Notes: generated from the sequence alone by a model not told the origin. A DNA stretch of 64,000 bases from Methanocella arvoryzae MRE50 (GCF_000063445.1 NC_009464.1:310001-374000), one strand, 5' to 3'. Shown: positions 36,036 through 45,580, numbered from the stretch's first letter. Made by a program: numbers and translations.

Positions 36036-38030
36036 ATGTCGGCGATATTAAACTATATGGCCCGTCGTTTTCTAGATCTATCGGAGCTGGGCGAATTTAC
36101 TGCAGCTGCCGTAGAAAACGATACTGTATCCTTTATTGCCGCCTATGCGGATGGAAGCACTTTTACATGCAACCTTGCATTCTGCAAACTCACAGGTTAC
36201 TCAAAGGATGAAGTAAGCAGAATGAAGTGGCCGGAAGATTTTACGAAATCCGAGTACAGAGCCCAGGCGATAGATCTGATTAAAGGTGTTTTTTGTAATG
36301 TAGCGCCTTATACATACGAGTTAGAGCTGGTACGTAAGGATGGATCGCCGGTCCCCGTGGACGTTTATGTTCACAAATTCTGCGATGAAGCCGGAACTAC
36401 CCAGTACCTTTACTCCTTCATCACAGATATGACAGAACACAAGAGACTGGAAAATGCGCTCAGGGCGAGTGAAAGGAAATACAGGGAGCTGGTGGAGAAC
36501 GCTAATAGCATCATCTTAAAAATGGACTTAAACGGGAATATCACCTTTTTCAATGAGTTTGCCCAGAAATTTTTCAGGTTCGAGCTAAATGAGATTCTGG
36601 GTAAGAACGTTATGGGAACAATCGTGCCGATTAAGGAGTCAACCGGGCGCAATCTCACTCAAATGATCCGGGATATATACGATCACCCTCAAAAGTACGT
36701 AACTAATGAGAATGAAAACATGCGCAGTAACGGCGAGCGAGTATGGATATCCTGGACTAATAAGGCAATAATGGACGAACAGGGTAATATCGTCGGGGTA
36801 CTCAGCGTGGGAAATGATATCACTGCCCTAAAACATACTGAATCAGAACTAAAAAAATCGAGGGACGAATTAGAGGCAAGAGTCAAAGAAAGGACAGCCG
36901 AGCTTGAGAGGGTCAACAAGTTTCTACTTGATGAGATCGAAGCCCGAAAGCGCGCAGAGCAAGTGACAGTTGAAAGCGAGGAGAAATTCAGGATTCTTGT
37001 TGAAACAGCACCGCTGGCCATATTTTTTCACCGTGGTATAAGCTTCATTTATGCTAATCCGGCAGCTGAAAGGATCACAGGCTTATCGGCAGACGAAATA
37101 AAAAAGGTGAAATTCTGGGAACTGTTCGCCCCGGAGTTCAGGGACATGGTCAGGGAACGCGGACTGGCTATGTTACGTGGCGAGGACTCGCCATATAGCT
37201 ATGAGGTGAGGCTGCAGACGACAGGGGCTGAAAAATGGATGGAGATCACTTCCACAAGAGTCACTTATAAGGGCAACCCCGCCATCCTGACCATAGGCCA
37301 GGATATTACCCAGTATAGAGAGACTATGATAGCGCTACACAATTCCAAAGTAGAGGCCGAATTATACGTCGATCTGATGAGCCATGACATCAATAATATA
37401 AACCAGGCAGGCATGGGAAACCTGGAATTACTTAAAAATGAGGCTAAACTGAATGAGTATGAACAAGAACGAGTGGCTAATGCACTGGCAGCGTTCGAGA
37501 ACAGCTCAGAACTGATTGATAACGTTAAGAAGCTGAAGAAGGCTAAAGATCATAAGCTAAAGATAGAGAAAATCGACTTAGGGCCAGTTCTCGATGAAGT
37601 CAGGAATAAGTATCTGGCCACTCCGGGCCGAGACGTTACTATCAATTTTGAACCGCGCAGCGGATGTTACGTCAATGCAGACAGTATGATCTACGATGTG
37701 TTCTCGAACTTAGTCGGCAATTCGATAAAACATTCCGAGGGCGCGGTGGTGATAACCATCAATTTAAACAGCGCAGTCATCAATAATGAGAAATATTACA
37801 GGGTTTCCATTGAGGATAACGGGCCTGGCATAGAGCCCGACCTGAAAACAAGGATCTTTAACCGCATATACTATGAGGGCGGGATTATGAGAGGTAAAGG
37901 TATAGGGTTATACCTGGTTAAAGTACTGGTAGAATGTTACCACGGCGGCATAATCGTGGAAGATCGTGTACCGGGCGATTACACTAAGGGTGCCAGGTTT
38001 ATCGTGATCTTACCTGCAGCCGATAAATAA
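36036..38030 (+). CDS. Sensor histidine kinase with three PAS domains and coiled coil
   Basis: A 664-residue cytoplasmic kinase. PAS domains lie at about 20-140 (FIAAYADGSTFTCNLAFCKLTGYSK), 145-270 and 320-435 (LVETAPLAIFFHRGISFIYANPAAERITG). Between the second and third is a coiled coil (about 275-320; KKSRDELEARVKERTAELE). The H-box reads DLMSHDINNINQ; the ATPase domain shows DVFSNLVGNSIKHS, EDNGPGIE and GKGIGLYLVKVLVE. It is divergently arranged with the kinase at 33876-35783 over a 250-bp AT-rich spacer. Partner regulator unknown. Confidence 0.93.
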   Translation: MSAILNYMARRFLDLSELGEFTAAAVENDTVSFIAAYADGSTFTCNLAFCKLTGYSKDEVSRMKWPEDFTKSEYRAQAIDLIKGVFCNVAPYTYELELVRKDGSPVPVDVYVHKFCDEAGTTQYLYSFITDMTEHKRLENALRASERKYRELVENANSIILKMDLNGNITFFNEFAQKFFRFELNEILGKNVMGTIVPIKESTGRNLTQMIRDIYDHPQKYVTNENENMRSNGERVWISWTNKAIMDEQGNIVGVLSVGNDITALKHTESELKKSRDELEARVKERTAELERVNKFLLDEIEARKRAEQVTVESEEKFRILVETAPLAIFFHRGISFIYANPAAERITGLSADEIKKVKFWELFAPEFRDMVRERGLAMLRGEDSPYSYEVRLQTTGAEKWMEITSTRVTYKGNPAILTIGQDITQYRETMIALHNSKVEAELYVDLMSHDINNINQAGMGNLELLKNEAKLNEYEQERVANALAAFENSSELIDNVKKLKKAKDHKLKIEKIDLGPVLDEVRNKYLATPGRDVTINFEPRSGCYVNADSMIYDVFSNLVGNSIKHSEGAVVITINLNSAVINNEKYYRVSIEDNGPGIEPDLKTRIFNRIYYEGGIMRGKGIGLYLVKVLVECYHGGIIVEDRVPGDYTKGARFIVILPAADK

Positions 38031-38138
38031 TTATTTCTACTCTGACAGAGTGCCTATATATGCCGTGCTATCAGGGTGAGTCCGGTTTCGACGCTTAAGG
38101 AAAAATAAGTGTAAAACTCAGCCCAGAAACGGTTTGTT

Positions 38139-39929
38139 TCAGGAATTGCCGGCATCACCAGAAGGCAGCAGGATCACGAACCTGCTACCCGCCTTATAAT
38201 TACCGGGTACCCGGTCTTCGACCCAGATTTTCCCCCGATAATCTTCGACGAGCGTTTTCACAAGGTATAAACCCAGCCCCCTGCCGTGGGCTTTGGTGGC
38301 TCCCCGCTGAAACCGGGCGAACAGCCGGCCCTTTACCTCAGGTGGGATGCCGGGACCGTTATCCTCGACTGAAATTTTACAATACTTCTGGCCGCCCTCG
38401 TAGACATCTTTCACACTAAGATCAATCGTGATCGGCCCGGTCGAGTGTTTGATCGCGTTGCCGACAAGGTTGACGAAAACATCCTTCAGCAGTTCGTTAG
38501 CATTAACTGTGCACCCACATACAGGGGTCAGATTAACCGTTACCTCCCGGTCCAGCACTTGCAGAAAGTCTGACCGGACCTCGGAAAGCACCTGACCGAC
38601 ATCGATCGGATAGTGGCGTAGTTCGCGGGCTTCTACTTTTTGCAGCTTCCCCACATTGTCGATCAGCTTCGTGCTGTTATGCAGCGAATCAAGAGCTTTT
38701 TTTACATATTCCCGCTCTTCCGCATCCTTCTTTATTGAAACAAGCGCCATGTCCAGGAAGCCTATCCCAATCTGCAGCATGTTGTTGATGTCGTGGCTCA
38801 TCAGGTCGAGGAAGAGCTCGGCCCGCTGTTTCTGGTTGTTCAGCTCTTCCGTGGCTTGTTTTTGCACTGCAGTACTCCGCTCCAGCCGGTCCATCATCGA
38901 GTTGAAAGCCTTCGACAGATTGCCGATTTCGTCGTTCGTCTCAACCTTACCGCGCACGCTGTAGTTGCCTGCCGAGACCTGCTCCATAGTCTTCGAAAGC
39001 TCGGTTAGCGGCCGGGTCAGGTACACGGAGAGGAAGAAACTGCCTATGAAAACTACGCTCAGTAACAGGACCAGCACGATTAAGATGTCTACGATCCTGT
39101 AGAAGATTTCCGAGTAGACGATGCCCATCGGCGTACTCACCGCGGATCCCCAGCCTGACACCGGCATCGGGGAAAAGCCCACTATACGGAGCTGTTTATC
39201 GTACGTATTACTGGTCTCGACGATGCCCTCAGATCCGGCCCTTATCCTCTGCGCCGACAGAACGTGGGAAAGGTTAGTATTTGTGGGAACCATCGTTTTC
39301 ATCTCGGTAGCTACGACGACGCCCTGGCCATCCAGAATATAAAAATCCCTCGTCGGGTCGATTTTCTGGCTGGAAATCATATCGCTGATAGTGTCAGAGC
39401 TGATGGTCGAGACAATCATGCCTATAATAGAGCCGTTATCAACGACAGGGGAAGAAACACTAAAGCCGTAGTTTTGCAATGTATCGCTGTAATAAAGATT
39501 CGTTACATAGGTGCCGTTACTTTTCAAAGCGAGATCATACCAGCCGTACTCCACAAAATTAGTAGTATTAGCCCCTTCCGAGTGGTACAGCACATTCCCG
39601 TCGGCATCCAGAATGATAATGAGGTCTACGTCGGGTAAAAATACCAGGTTGTCCCCTATCTTTTTTAACTCTCCGGTATCGTGGTTTTTTACGGCTTGAA
39701 CGGTATAAGGGCTGCTGGCCGAAACATTGTTACTGTTTGCAATATCCCGGATGAAGCTGCCAAAATAGCCGGAAAACAGCCTTGCATCCTGGAGGTTGGA
39801 CATGCCAATGCTGTTTTTGGTTGTCTGATAGGTTGTATAGATCCACAAACCGCCGAGCACCAGCACGATAATAATACTGGCAGATAAAAGCACCAGAGTG
39901 ATTTTCGCCCGGAACGATTCGAGAAACAT
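38139..39929 (-). CDS. Membrane sensor histidine kinase with Cache domain and HAMP
   Basis: A 596-residue receptor kinase. Transmembrane helix 1 is at about 10-30, an extracytoplasmic dCache-like sensor at about 35-280 (LPDVDLIIILDADGNVLYHSEG, GSIIGMIVSTISSDTIS, RDFYILDGQGVVVATEM), helix 2 at about 283-306, then HAMP (LTRPLTELSKTMEQVSAGNYSV) and a coiled coil. The H-box is DLMSHDINNMLQ, with [23 protein letters not shown] and GRGLGLYLVKTLVE. It likely senses an external small molecule and shares its output core with the three PAS kinases nearby. Confidence 0.94.
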   Translation of the reverse strand: MFLESFRAKITLVLLSASIIIVLVLGGLWIYTTYQTTKNSIGMSNLQDARLFSGYFGSFIRDIANSNNVSASSPYTVQAVKNHDTGELKKIGDNLVFLPDVDLIIILDADGNVLYHSEGANTTNFVEYGWYDLALKSNGTYVTNLYYSDTLQNYGFSVSSPVVDNGSIIGMIVSTISSDTISDMISSQKIDPTRDFYILDGQGVVVATEMKTMVPTNTNLSHVLSAQRIRAGSEGIVETSNTYDKQLRIVGFSPMPVSGWGSAVSTPMGIVYSEIFYRIVDILIVLVLLLSVVFIGSFFLSVYLTRPLTELSKTMEQVSAGNYSVRGKVETNDEIGNLSKAFNSMMDRLERSTAVQKQATEELNNQKQRAELFLDLMSHDINNMLQIGIGFLDMALVSIKKDAEEREYVKKALDSLHNSTKLIDNVGKLQKVEARELRHYPIDVGQVLSEVRSDFLQVLDREVTVNLTPVCGCTVNANELLKDVFVNLVGNAIKHSTGPITIDLSVKDVYEGGQKYCKISVEDNGPGIPPEVKGRLFARFQRGATKAHGRGLGLYLVKTLVEDYRGKIWVEDRVPGNYKAGSRFVILLPSGDAGNS

Positions 39930-40147
39930 AGAAATATTGTTCTTATACGTGTTTAAATCAGATCAGAATATTATTCACGGCATCACGGATATAAAAGAAA
40001 GAGCCTGCCGTGGTATGAAAGCGATAGATCTCAAACGAGTCGAGTATGCGGAGCCTGGCGATCACGCTTTTACCTGCTACTGAACAATAAGTCATTAAAA
40101 TGACTTTCAATTTTAACAAAATTATTAGGGGTGACACGATGTCCGCG

Positions 40148-40894
40148 TCACCGTGCCATCAGCGCGAACACGCCCCATCCGAAGTATTCACGCGTGTAAG
40201 CGGCGTAGCGTTTTGGTTCCGATGTCAGTCTGGCTCGAACCTCTTCTGCGAAGTCGTCGTCGGGATTGGCTTTGAGCCATCTGCGCATGGTGAGCCACTT
40301 GGCCGCCTCGTACCTGTCCCAGCCTTCCTGGTCAGCCAGAACCATTTCCACAACGTCGTAGCCGAGGTCGCCGAAAGACTCTATAAGGTCTGGTAGCAGG
40401 AGAAAGTCGGAGATAGATTCAGCATTGCATGCTCTGGCAACGTCTTCCGTCGGCGGTAACTGCCGCCAGTAGGGCTCGCCGATGAGGATGATTCCTTCGG
40501 GGAGAAGACTCTTCGCCAGAAGCTCGATGGTGCCGGCGACTCCCCCGCCGATCCAGGTGGCACCGAGACAGGCTGCCACACCGACCTTTTCGTCCGCGAC
40601 ATAGCCAGCAGCGTCGCCGTGGATGAACTCGACCCGATCGGCGACTCCAAGCTCTTCGGCACGGAGTTTCGCTTGAGCGGTGAACAACTGGCTCAGGTCT
40701 ACGCCGACGCCGGCGATCCCGTAATCCCGTGCCCATGTGCACAACATCTCGCCCGAGCCACTGCCGAGGTCGAGCACACGAGTCCCCGGCTCCAGGCGCA
40801 ACACAGCGCCGAGAGTGGCGAGCTTTTCTGGGGTGAACGGATTATGGATGTGGTGAGCACTTTCGGTAATATTGAAGATACGTGGGATGTCCAA
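40148..40894 (-). CDS. Class I SAM-dependent methyltransferase
   Basis: A 248-residue Rossmann-fold methyltransferase. Motif I is RVLDLGSGSGEML (about residues 39-51), the acidic motif II is GVGVDLSQLFTAQA (about 62-75), and motif III is GVAACLGATWIGGG (about 107-120). The cap-like C-terminal region with WLKANPDDDFAEEVR and KRYAAYTREYFGWGVFALM resembles UbiE-like small-molecule methyltransferases found in cassettes of unknown function. Substrate unknown. It lies between two kinase genes on the opposite strand. Confidence 0.9.
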   Translation of the reverse strand: MDIPRIFNITESAHHIHNPFTPEKLATLGAVLRLEPGTRVLDLGSGSGEMLCTWARDYGIAGVGVDLSQLFTAQAKLRAEELGVADRVEFIHGDAAGYVADEKVGVAACLGATWIGGGVAGTIELLAKSLLPEGIILIGEPYWRQLPPTEDVARACNAESISDFLLLPDLIESFGDLGYDVVEMVLADQEGWDRYEAAKWLTMRRWLKANPDDDFAEEVRARLTSEPKRYAAYTREYFGWGVFALMAR

Positions 40895-41212
40895 TGCAAA
40901 AACACCTTTTACTTAATTGTATAATATCTGGGATATACCCTTTGCTATGGACGACGACGCAAGAGTCCCCCACGACAACGATGTCATTTGCATATCATCT
41001 CATGGCTCGAACGTTATTTTTATCTATGGCATTGGAGGCACCGTACGTGCCCCGCCATTAGAAGGCGTTCGAGGGTAGGTGCATGATATAAGTACAGCAG
41101 TCCCGGGCCGCCAGCCTGCCGCTGGACAAACGCAGTGTGAGTTCTATTTGCCAGTTTTTTTGTTATATAATCCCTTTTCATTATACGTAAATGGATAGCA
41201 ATTTGTGCAAAA
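40895..41212. other. Intergenic, no gene seen
   Basis: No supported reading frame. The final bases (about 41200-41232) resemble the sequence just downstream of the methyltransferase gene (about 40115-40145): both contain an AAAATTAT stretch and GACACGATGTC. A shared 3'-end element is possible. Confidence 0.3.
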
Positions 41213-41584
41213 TTATAAGAAGGGAGACACGATGTCTGCCCTATCTCCGAATATTTCTTTTACTCTGGCTTTTGCCTTCGATTTAGAGTCATCATCTATA
41301 TGCATCATCACCGATGAAAAAATACCCATTAGTAATGCTGCATCATCGCCGTATCCCAGCCCTACAAGGAAATCAGGAATGGCTTCTACTGGCGCAATAA
41401 AATACCCCAGTCCGCCGAGGATTAACAGTTTGACTGGCACTGGTGTGCTATCTTTTATAGCGATATACCATAGCAATAGAGCGTGATATACAACGCTTGC
41501 ACCTGCAACCTTGCCATATCGATTTATTTTATGCCAGAATCGGGGCTCTGAATAGTTATGCTCGTAACCTTGTACGCTTTCCAT
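41213..41584 (-). CDS. DUF1232 (YkvA-like) small membrane protein
   Basis: A 123-residue protein with the DUF1232 signature: YHALLLWYIAIKDSTPVPVK, then LGGLGYFIAPVEAIPDFLVGLGYGDDAALLMGIF (broken across about residues 57-92; the conserved Y-x-x-x-P-x-D-x-x-P-D pattern is seen as YFIAPVEAIPDFL). One or two hydrophobic segments suggest membrane association. Function unknown. The ATG has no strong ribosome binding site. Confidence 0.88.
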   Translation of the reverse strand: MESVQGYEHNYSEPRFWHKINRYGKVAGASVVYHALLLWYIAIKDSTPVPVKLLILGGLGYFIAPVEAIPDFLVGLGYGDDAALLMGIFSSVMMHIDDDSKSKAKARVKEIFGDRADIVSPFL

Positions 41585-41774
41585 TTTTACCAGTAGAGGT
41601 TTTATTTGCAGTATGCGATTATAGCCTTTCTTATTAAAAAAACCGCTGCCATTACGACCGCTTCGGCAACCCGGACATCAGCCATTTGGGTTTAGCATAG
41701 ATGCAGTCCGCTCGTGTTTTATTTCATAATAATATTCTATATAAGTAATAACTGTAATATTAAAATGTTATTTT

Positions 41775-44405
41775 ATGGTCCAGGACAGAGACACACAAAT
41801 TATCGATAGCGAGAGGGAGAGTGAAGCATGGCTGGAGAAGATACAGTTTTTAAGCGATGCTATGGAGTCCACCTCACAGCCATTCTGTGCTTGCGACCGC
41901 GATGGTTCTATCCTTGTTTTTAATGAGGCCTTCTGTCGCCTCACCGGCTATACCCGAAAAGAGCTAGTTAAGATAAACTGGGTTACAGATCTGACGCTGC
42001 CAGAGTCCCTGGAGAAAGAGTACAGGGTACTTAGAGTTCTCGAGAAGACTCACCAGCCTCAGAGATATGAAAAAAGCTGCCGAAGAAAGGATGATACGAT
42101 AGTACCTGTTGAGATATTAGTGAATTTTGCCCCGGATTCTAAGGGGCAACCCCTGTTCTATTATTTTTTAATTACAGATATGACCAGGCGTAAGCAGGCT
42201 GAGGAAGTGATGCGGGAGAGCGAGGAAAAATTCAGGACTCTCGCCGAGACTGCTTCTGTGGGCATCATGCTCTTCAGAGAGGACAAGTATATTTATACTA
42301 ATCCGTATATGCAAAAGATTTTAGGCTACACAGGGGAAGAGCTGCTGGCCATGAACTTCTGGGAGGTCGTCCATCCTGACTTCCGGGAGCTTGCGCGGAT
42401 CCGGGTACGTGAGCGGCTGCAAGGCATACAGGTACCGTCTCGCTATGAGATCAAGGTCATAACGAAGGACAAAAAGACGCGATGGGGGGAATATTCGGCG
42501 GAGGTGATCAGGTATGATGGCAAGCCGACGGTGATCGGCATATTCTACGACATTACCGATCGCAAACTGACCGAGGAAGCGTTACGAGAGAGCGAATTCG
42601 ATTTAAAGAAGGCTCAGGAGATCGCCCACCTGGGAAACTGGGCGTTGGACGTGGATACCGGCGAGCTCACAGGCTCGCTGGAGAACGACCGGATATTCGG
42701 GTTTGAGCCTGGCGGGGGTCCTCGTAACATTGAAATGGTGCGGTCCCGGGTCCACCCCGACGATCTCTCAATTATGGATAATTTCCTTGCGGACGTAACA
42801 CGGGACGGAAGGCGAGAGAGCATTGAATATCGCATCGTGAAGCCAGACGGATCCCTGAGGTACCTGAACACTATCGCCGATAAAGTAGACAGGGACGAGT
42901 CGGGAAAGATAAAGCAGGTGTATGGAATAACTCAGGACATTACAGGTCACAAAAAGGCAGAAGAGGAGATCAGAGCGGAGAAGAGCTTTTCTGACGCGAT
43001 CATAGACACCATACCAGGCATCTTCTACATGTTCGATGACCGGAACAGATTCGTCCGGATGAACAAGAACATGCTGACGGTGCTGGAGTACACGCCCGAT
43101 GAGCTGTTAAGCCTGGATGTATTAGATGTGGTGGCAGAGCAAGACAGGGATCAAATAATCGACGCGTTTCAGGAGATCAGCAAAAAGGGCTATGTGACCA
43201 GAATAGCGAATCTACTCACCCGGACGAAGAAGCAGATCCCGTATCTGCTCAGCGGCTATTCAACGCAGATCCACGGGAAACGGTACCTCATTGGAATTGG
43301 TATCGACGTCACTGACAAGGTTAAGGCGGAGAAGGCGCTCCGCGAGAGCGAGGAGATGTTCCGGGCGTTCGCTGAGTCTGCAAAGGCCGAAATCGTCCTG
43401 ATCAAGGGTAACAGGTTCATCTACGTAAATCCGGAAAGGGTCAGGGCTCTGGGATATACTAAAGAAGAGCTGATGGCCATGAAAGTCGAGGATACGATCC
43501 ACCCGGACATGCGGGAGATTGTGAGGGACCGGGTGCGCAGGCGGCTTCAGGGCGAGCCTGTGCCTTCACAGTACGAGGCCAGGATGATCACGAAGAGCGG
43601 TGAGACATACTGGGAGGAGATATCGTCGACAGTGATCGACTACAAAGGCGAGCCCACAATTCTGTCTATGGGCTTTAATATCACGGCCCGTAAGCGTGCG
43701 GAACAGGCGCTGAAAGAGGCAAAGATGCAGGCTGAGCTGTACCTGGACCTGATGAGCCATGACATCACCAATATGAACCAGGCGCTTATGGGGAACCTGG
43801 AGTTACTGGATATGCTGAGCGAAACCGGAGAGATCGACAAAGGCTTGATCACAAGCTCAATTGAGATAATAAACCGAAGCACCAGGACGATCAGAGATGT
43901 GAAAAAGCTCACCCAGATTCAAGCTGGAAACGTTCCTCAAAAAGTAGTGAACGTATGTGAAATCCTGGATAACGTAAAGTCAAAGTATTCAAAAGTGCCC
44001 GGCAGATCCGTTACCATAACATATGCCCCTGGAGCAAACTGCCTTGTCATGGCAGGCGATATGCTGGAAGACGTGTTCGACAATCTCGTAGACAACGCAA
44101 TCCGGCATTCCCAGATAGCGGTGACCATCGATCTTACTATTGATCAAGTGCTTGATAAAGGGATTACATATTTAAGAATCGATGTTTCTGATAATGGGCC
44201 CGGCATCCCCGACGAGCTCAAGAAGACGATCTTAATGACCCCGGAGGAACTGGAAGGAAAGTCAATCCGCAGGGGTTTCGGCCTATATCTGGTCAGAACG
44301 CTGGTAGACTATTACCATGGCAAAGTCTGGGCGGAAGACCGGGTACCGGGCGACTACATGAAGGGCGCCCGATTCGTAGTATTATTACCAGCGGCAGAAA
44401 AGTAG
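41775..44405 (+). CDS. Sensor histidine kinase with five PAS domains
   Basis: An 876-residue cytoplasmic kinase. PAS units begin at about residues 25 (DAMESTSQPFCACDRDGSI), 148 (LAETASVGIMLFREDKYIYT), 270 (KAQEIAHLGNWALDVDTGEL), 398 (DAIIDTIPGIFYMFDDRNRF) and 520 (FAESAKAEIVLIKGNRFIYV); most end in a DITDRK-like PAC. The H-box is DLMSHDITNMNQ, with Thr in place of the first Asn found in its relatives. The ATPase domain has [23 protein letters not shown] and an altered lid (EGKSIRRGFGLYLVRTLVD). It starts without a Shine-Dalgarno sequence and is likely leaderless. Confidence 0.94.
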   Translation: MVQDRDTQIIDSERESEAWLEKIQFLSDAMESTSQPFCACDRDGSILVFNEAFCRLTGYTRKELVKINWVTDLTLPESLEKEYRVLRVLEKTHQPQRYEKSCRRKDDTIVPVEILVNFAPDSKGQPLFYYFLITDMTRRKQAEEVMRESEEKFRTLAETASVGIMLFREDKYIYTNPYMQKILGYTGEELLAMNFWEVVHPDFRELARIRVRERLQGIQVPSRYEIKVITKDKKTRWGEYSAEVIRYDGKPTVIGIFYDITDRKLTEEALRESEFDLKKAQEIAHLGNWALDVDTGELTGSLENDRIFGFEPGGGPRNIEMVRSRVHPDDLSIMDNFLADVTRDGRRESIEYRIVKPDGSLRYLNTIADKVDRDESGKIKQVYGITQDITGHKKAEEEIRAEKSFSDAIIDTIPGIFYMFDDRNRFVRMNKNMLTVLEYTPDELLSLDVLDVVAEQDRDQIIDAFQEISKKGYVTRIANLLTRTKKQIPYLLSGYSTQIHGKRYLIGIGIDVTDKVKAEKALRESEEMFRAFAESAKAEIVLIKGNRFIYVNPERVRALGYTKEELMAMKVEDTIHPDMREIVRDRVRRRLQGEPVPSQYEARMITKSGETYWEEISSTVIDYKGEPTILSMGFNITARKRAEQALKEAKMQAELYLDLMSHDITNMNQALMGNLELLDMLSETGEIDKGLITSSIEIINRSTRTIRDVKKLTQIQAGNVPQKVVNVCEILDNVKSKYSKVPGRSVTITYAPGANCLVMAGDMLEDVFDNLVDNAIRHSQIAVTIDLTIDQVLDKGITYLRIDVSDNGPGIPDELKKTILMTPEELEGKSIRRGFGLYLVRTLVDYYHGKVWAEDRVPGDYMKGARFVVLLPAAEK

Positions 44406-44511
44406 GTTTTTTCAGCCCTCATCTACACATGTATCGCTACCGATATTTATTGGCGAATTCGTAGGTCACGATCGTTTCATTTGTTCCCGATCCGTGAACT
44501 ATAGTCTTATG

Positions 44512-45118
44512 AAAAATGAGATATTCAGGTAGAGGCTATGAAAAATTAATAGTTGGCCCTGTGTGAGTCGAAAATACCGCCAGGCCCGCCAAGGTGCCAA
44601 GCTCGCCAAGAGATATTTTTCATGGAACTCCAAGAGGCCAAGTACTCATCTCATGAAAACTGGTTTTTCTAGTTAAGCCGATGAAAAACTCCTGGAGGTC
44701 GGGAGTTCCCGGGAGGCGGGGGAGGATTTTCAAGCTGGGAGGTTCGAGAGGGTGGAGAGGTCGAAGAGGAGGTCCGGGAGTGTGGAAAGGTCAGAGAGGA
44801 TTTTTTAAGTTAAATCTCTCAGACCTCTGGGTACTCACATAACCTCCTCTCTGAACTCAATGACCTCCATGACCTCCCAGCTTGAACGTTTCCTCTCTAA
44901 ACTCCGTGAACCTCTCCGACCTCCCCCTCCCCCGACCTCTCAATACCTCCCTGACCCAGATTTTTCATGAAACGCCAAGGATTTGGTGATCAGGATCAGA
45001 AGATATCGCCAAAAATCTTGGCGTGCTTGGCTCCTTGGCGTGCCTGGCGGTATTTTCGACCCATATGGGGACAACTTTCAATTTTTCATACCCCTACTTG
45101 AAAATACCCTTTTCATCC
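44512..45118. repeat. CCGCCAAG-type hairpin element, copy b, interrupted
   Basis: Same ends and arms as the 9720-9978 element: left arm ATGAAAAATGAGATATTCAG...GTCGAAAATACCGCCAGGCC, right arm CTTGGCGTGCCTGGCGGTAT and complement of the left. The internal ATCAGAAGATATCGCC is also shared. The continuous left-to-right internal sequence of copy a is here broken near TTTTTCATGGAAC by a ~290-bp GACCTCC-type element (44680-44970) bounded by a second TTTTTCATGAAAC. Confidence 0.78.
44680..44970. repeat. GACCTCC-type inverted-repeat element, both arms
   Basis: The left arm is purine-rich (GGAGGTCGGGAGTTCCC..., repeated GAGAGGTC words), the right arm pyrimidine-rich (repeated GACCTCC/ACCTCCCTGAC words); they are complementary. 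Outer edges read ATGAAAAACTCCTGGAGG and the complement of ACCCAGATTTTTCAT. The element lies inside CCGCCAAG copy b. A half-copy of its left arm stands at 49066-49195 and a half-copy of its right arm at 10100-10205. Confidence 0.72.
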
Positions 45119-45248
45119 ATGAGTCCTTACTGAAACGTTTCGTACGAGTGCCCGTACCGTTTACACGAAGTACCCGAAGTACACGAAGTACTCAAAGTAC
45201 GGTAAAAATGGCATGCTGTAAGATGATCTTATCGTAAAACTTCGTGTA

Positions 45249-45580
45249 TAGTCATTTCTGAAACTTTTTGGACGTCTGTCCGATCAGATCGTGGGGCGTA
45301 TAGCCCTTGCTTATTCACGTGTGAACGATGACGAACGCTGCGCTGTGCTTGGACACAGATTGGACAGATGATACAGATTGGACAGATACGATAAGGAAAA
45401 ATTGGTTAGACGATATCCTATTTCAGGTAGTATCTGTATAATCTGTCAAATCTGTACAATCTGTGTCCCGGCACAGCGCAGCGATCGTTCACGCATCGCC
45501 TCGAGAACGCCTGCGAATGCAGGCGTTCAAAAGGCGAACATCCAGGCACAGGAATGTCCAAAAAGTTTCAAGAAAAACTA
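45249..45580. mobile_element. 332-bp non-autonomous (MITE-like) element with TA target duplication
   Basis: Terminal inverted repeats of about 25 bp: left TAGTCATTTCTGAAAC plus TTTTTGGAC, right complement TAGTTTTTCTTGAAAC plus TTTTTGGAC, 21 of 25 matching. It is flanked by TA on both sides (45247-45248, 45581-45582), while the uninterrupted homologue R1 has a single TA at that point. TA duplication is the hallmark of IS630/Tc1/mariner transposition. No transposase is encoded. A CACAGATT-type hairpin lies inside (about 45333-45490). A related arm lies at 9993-10090. Confidence 0.82.
45333..45490. repeat. CACAGATT-type hairpin with GAACGCTGCGCTGTGC ends
   Basis: Left end GACGAACGCTGCGCTGTGCT, then repeated ACAGATTGGACAGAT words; right arm repeats AATCTGT words and ends GGCACAGCGCAGCGATCG. 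The same ends bound the 19641-19941 element. It sits within the TA-duplicating element. Confidence 0.72.

Noticed and set aside
45350-45480. CRISPR array
   Set aside because: The repeated words are 7-12 bases, occur as complement on the other arm, and there are no unique spacers or cas genes.
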